Assembly: GCF_003755175.1 (NCBI RefSeq)
Contig: NZ_RKHX01000003.1
Location: 310,001-374,000 of the forward strand
DNA: 64,000 nucleotides
Source of the DNA: Cellulomonas sp. PhB150
GTDB lineage: Bacteria > Actinomycetota > Actinomycetes > Actinomycetales > Cellulomonadaceae
Direction: 5' to 3'
Shown here piece after piece: positions 61,587 to 64,000 of this stretch. The notes beneath the pieces were generated by a model. That model was given only the letters and a program-made list of their open reading frames with translations. It had not been told where the DNA came from and made no database searches. Position 1 is the stretch's first letter; every line of letters begins with the position of its first letter. Position numbers and translations under genes: made by a program.

Positions 61587-61898
61587 TCAGAACCGCCGGG
61601 CGTTCGGGTCCAGCTCGTCCTCGACCACGATCTCGTCGGGGTCCGAGGCGGGCTTCTTGGACGTCTGCCCCATCGCCGACCACGCCGCGTCGACCGCACG
61701 GTCCTTGAGCACTGCGCCCTGGTCGCGGGCGAACTGCCGGGCCTGAACCTCGAAGTCCTGGACGTACCCCTGGACGCGCGGGTCCTTCCACACGTCCCCG
61801 GCCCACACCTGGATCTTGTCGAACCGACTGCGTCCCGCGCGGGTGCCCAGCAGGTAGCCCAGCCCGGCTCCGGCGACGAATGCGACCTTGCCCTTCAT
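61587..61898 (-). CDS. Small YtxH-like membrane-associated protein
   Basis: Protein of 103 residues. It opens MKGKVAFVAGAGLGYLLGTR, a single glycine-zipper membrane helix typical of YtxH-domain stress proteins, and continues AGRSRFDKIQVWAGDVWKDP. The remainder is a helical charged tail. The ATG at 61898 is the first codon before the helix. Family members respond to general stress in Gram-positive bacteria; molecular function is unknown. It lies 52 bp downstream of the aldehyde dehydrogenase gene on the same strand and 8 bp from the convergent permease. Confidence 0.75.
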   Translation of the reverse strand: MKGKVAFVAGAGLGYLLGTRAGRSRFDKIQVWAGDVWKDPRVQGYVQDFEVQARQFARDQGAVLKDRAVDAAWSAMGQTSKKPASDPDEIVVEDELDPNARRF

Positions 61899-61950
61899 GC
61901 GCTCTCCCTAGGTTGTCCGTCCTGCCGCGAGCCTAGGCAGGGGCCGACGA

Positions 61951-63426
61951 CTACGCGAACGGGTCGGGGGTCAGCGTGTACTTCGTCTCGAGGTACTCGT
62001 GGATCCCCTCGGCCCCGCCCTCGCGGCCCAGCCCGGACTGCTTCCAGCCGCCGAAGGGCGCCGACGCGTTGGAGACGACACCCACGTTGAGGCCCATCAT
62101 CCCGGTCTCCAGGCGCTCGACGAGGCGCTGCCCGCGCGTCAGGCTCTGCGTGTAGGCGTAGGAGACCAGGCCGTACTCGGTGTCGTTCGCGAGCCGGATC
62201 GCCTCGTCCTCGTCGTCGAACGTGGCGATCGCCAGCACCGGCCCGAAGATCTCCTCGCGCAGGATCTTGCTCCCCGGCTGGACGTCGTCGAGCACGGTCG
62301 CCTCGAAGTACGAGCCGGGCCGGTCGATCGCCGAGCCCCCCGTGCGGACGGTGGCGCCGCGGTCCACGGCGTCGCGGACCAGCGTCTCGGCCTTCTCCAC
62401 CGCGCGGTCGTCGATGAGCGGCCCGACGGTCACGCCCTCCTCGGTGCCGCGCCCGACGACGAAGCCGGCGACCTTCTCGGTCACGCGGCGGGAGAACTCC
62501 TCGGCGACCGACCGGTGCACGATGAACCGGTTCGCCGCGGTGCACGCCTGCCCGATGTTGCGGAACTTGGCTGCGATCGCGCCCTCGACGGCCCGGTCCA
62601 GGTCGGCGTCGTCGAACACCAGGAAGGGCGCGTTGCCGCCGAGCTCCATCGACGTGCGCAGCACCCCGTCTGCGGCCTGCTTGAGCAGCTGCTGCCCCAC
62701 CGGCGTCGATCCCGTGAACGAGAGCTTGCGCAGCCGCGGGTCGGCGATGATCGCCTCCGACACCGGCCCGGACGACGAGGTCGTCACGACGTTGAGCACG
62801 CCCGCGGGCAGCCCCGCGTCGTGCAGGATCTGCGCGAGGAACAGCGTGGTCAGCGGCGTGAGTGCGGCGGGCTTCACGACCACCGTGCAGCCAGCCGCGA
62901 GCGCGGGCGCGATCTTGCGGGTCGCCATCGCGAGGGGGAAGTTCCACGGGGTGATGAGGAAGCACGGCCCGACGGGGTGCTCCGAGACGATCGTCCGCCC
63001 GGTGCCCTCGGGGTTGATGCCGTAGCGCCCCTGGATCCGCGGCGCCTCCTCGCTGAACCAGCGCAGGAACTCGCCGCCGTAGGTGACCTCCCCGCGCGAC
63101 TCGGCCAGGGGCTTGCCCATCTCGATCGTCATGAGCAGCGCGACGTCGTCGGCGCGCTCCTGCAGGAGGTCGAACGCGCGACGCAGGATCTCGGCGCGCT
63201 CGCGTGGGGGCGTCGCCGCCCACGCGGGGAACGCCGCCGACGCGGCGTCCAGCGCGGCGATGCCGTCGTCGGCCGTCGCCGACGCGATCGTCTTGACGGT
63301 CTCGCCCGACGACGGGTCCGTGACGGTCAGCGTCGCGCCGTCCTGGGCAGGGCGCCAGCGGCCACCGATGAACAGTCCGTCGGGGACGCGGGCCAGCAGG
63401 TCGGACTCAGCTTCGTGGGTAGGCAC
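61951..63426 (-). CDS. gabD: NAD(P)-dependent succinate-semialdehyde dehydrogenase
   Basis: Aldehyde dehydrogenase of 491 residues, the GabD size. Motifs are FLITPWNFPLAMATRK, the catalytic glutamate in SMELGGNAPFLVFDD (near 260), and the catalytic cysteine in NIGQACTAANRF (near 293). The ending SGLGREGGAEGIHEYLETKY is typical for GabD. It oxidises succinic semialdehyde to succinate in the GABA shunt or in polyamine breakdown. The GTG at 63426 (PTHEAESDLLARVP) matches homologous N-termini; an ATG at 63495 would add 23 unrelated residues and cross a terminator hairpin. The amino-acid permease nearby may feed it. Confidence 0.92.
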   Translation of the reverse strand: MPTHEAESDLLARVPDGLFIGGRWRPAQDGATLTVTDPSSGETVKTIASATADDGIAALDAASAAFPAWAATPPRERAEILRRAFDLLQERADDVALLMTIEMGKPLAESRGEVTYGGEFLRWFSEEAPRIQGRYGINPEGTGRTIVSEHPVGPCFLITPWNFPLAMATRKIAPALAAGCTVVVKPAALTPLTTLFLAQILHDAGLPAGVLNVVTTSSSGPVSEAIIADPRLRKLSFTGSTPVGQQLLKQAADGVLRTSMELGGNAPFLVFDDADLDRAVEGAIAAKFRNIGQACTAANRFIVHRSVAEEFSRRVTEKVAGFVVGRGTEEGVTVGPLIDDRAVEKAETLVRDAVDRGATVRTGGSAIDRPGSYFEATVLDDVQPGSKILREEIFGPVLAIATFDDEDEAIRLANDTEYGLVSYAYTQSLTRGQRLVERLETGMMGLNVGVVSNASAPFGGWKQSGLGREGGAEGIHEYLETKYTLTPDPFA

Positions 63427-63476
63427 CCTCCGATCGTGCCCCGAGTCGCCGCGTTCTACCCGTCGGCGGCCTGCGT

Positions 63477-63511
63477 TCAGCGTTCCTGCCGACATGTGTG
63501 AGGAACGCTGA
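63477..63511 (-). terminator. Hairpin between PEP carboxykinase and gabD genes
   Basis: TCAGCGTTCCT pairs perfectly with AGGAACGCTGA, with two further pairs outside allowing a G-U, around a 13-nt loop. It begins 15 bp after the PEP carboxykinase stop and probably ends that transcript. Confidence 0.7.
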
Positions 63512-63525
63512 GCACGACGACGGCG

Positions 63526-64000
63526 TCAGTCGTCGAGCGCGGCACGCAGGTGCGCGAGACGGGAGTGCAGCGCGGGCGGCACGCGGTCCCCGAAGGTCGC
63601 GAAGAACTCCTGCGTGAGATCGGCCTCGAGCGCCCACGAGTCGCGGTCGACCTCGAACAGCGCCGCGAGCGCGTCGACGGACAGGTCGAGGCCGTCGGTG
63701 TCGAGCGCGCCGGGTGCGGGCAGCAGCCCGACGGGGCTCGTCACGGCCCCGACGTCCGTGCGCAACCCGCGGGAGCGGTCGACCTGGTCGACGACCCACG
63801 CCAGCACGCGCGAGTTCTCCCCGAACCCGGGCCAGATGAACTGCCCCGACTCGTCCTTGCGGAACCAGTTCACCTGGAACACGAGCGGCTTGTGCTCCAG
63901 CGCGGCCCCGACCTCCAGCCAGTGCTCCCAGTGGTCGGCCATGTCGTACCCGCAGAACGGCATCATCGCGAACGGGTCGCGGCGCAGCTCGCCGACCAGG
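63526..64000 (-). CDS. pckG: Phosphoenolpyruvate carboxykinase (GTP), C-terminal part
   Basis: The last 157 residues of a GTP-type PEPCK, cut by the right window edge. The visible start reads RRDPFAMMPFCGYDMADHW, the conserved region after the active-site loops, followed by KPLVFQVNWFRKDESGQFIW and GENSRVLAWVVDQV, which bind GTP and close over the substrate. The ending DRVPPALHSRLAHLRAALDD is usual. The enzyme makes PEP from oxaloacetate, the first step of gluconeogenesis. The rest of the gene lies outside this window. Confidence 0.95.
   Translation of the reverse strand, partial: LVGELRRDPFAMMPFCGYDMADHWEHWLEVGAALEHKPLVFQVNWFRKDESGQFIWPGFGENSRVLAWVVDQVDRSRGLRTDVGAVTSPVGLLPAPGALDTDGLDLSVDALAALFEVDRDSWALEADLTQEFFATFGDRVPPALHSRLAHLRAALDD

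Overview
The window is very GC-rich, densely packed DNA with many GTG starts, frequent 4-bp ATGA/GTGA overlaps and actinobacterial families throughout. These include a NIT-domain kinase, DUF3618, DUF5926, HelR, an NnrD-like protein and GTP-type PEP carboxykinase. A secreted GH10 xylanase with a CBM2, a GH42 beta-galactosidase and LacI-controlled sugar ABC permeases point to a plant-polysaccharide-degrading actinobacterium of the Cellulomonas type. The genus is an inference. No rRNA, tRNA, CRISPR array, transposase or prophage was recognised.

Region by region: (1) 1-5.9 kb holds a truncated sensor kinase with a repetitive tail, a quinone oxidoreductase, an EamA exporter and an orphan response regulator. 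(2) 6-28 kb is an accessory, stress-flavoured region. It starts with a lipoprotein, an atypical Nramp-like transporter and two PRC-barrel proteins, then a membrane protein with a glycosyltransferase. A leftward series follows (NnrD-like, histidine phosphatase, YihY, DUF3618, holin-like, hypothetical). Next come seven glycosyltransferases (14.9-22.5 kb), an SDR, a zinc dehydrogenase, a manganese catalase, an alpha/beta hydrolase with a doubtful start, and a heme-oxygenase-like diiron protein overlapped by a CDGSH iron-sulfur protein. (3) 28-44 kb is mostly conserved: HAD phosphatase, serS, alkylsulfatase, lipid kinase, helR behind a rifamycin-associated element, pheA, an internally duplicated 1,464-residue membrane protein, a GT2, DUF5926 and pgm. 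(4) 44.7-51.2 kb is a sugar-uptake module: LacI regulator, two permeases, binding lipoprotein and a divergent GH42 enzyme. No ATPase is present, so a shared MsiK-type ATPase is presumed. (5) 51.3-64 kb holds a GNAT, an MFS pump with a kinase-like phosphotransferase, a pyruvate oxidase, the xylanase, an M15 peptidase, a second MFS pump, gluconokinase, an APC permease, succinate-semialdehyde dehydrogenase and the C-terminal end of PEP carboxykinase.

Four intergenic regions carry long imperfect palindromes in three sequence groups. One group has copies 55 kb apart (4478-4556 and 59566-59649). Another shares GGTGGGTTG arms (44369-44700 and 51244-51301). A third is a 30-bp hairpin at 55828-55893. 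The most notable items are the RAE/helR pair, these palindromes, the Nramp/PRC operon with altered metal-site residues, the diiron/CDGSH pair, the glycosyltransferase locus and the duplicated membrane protein.
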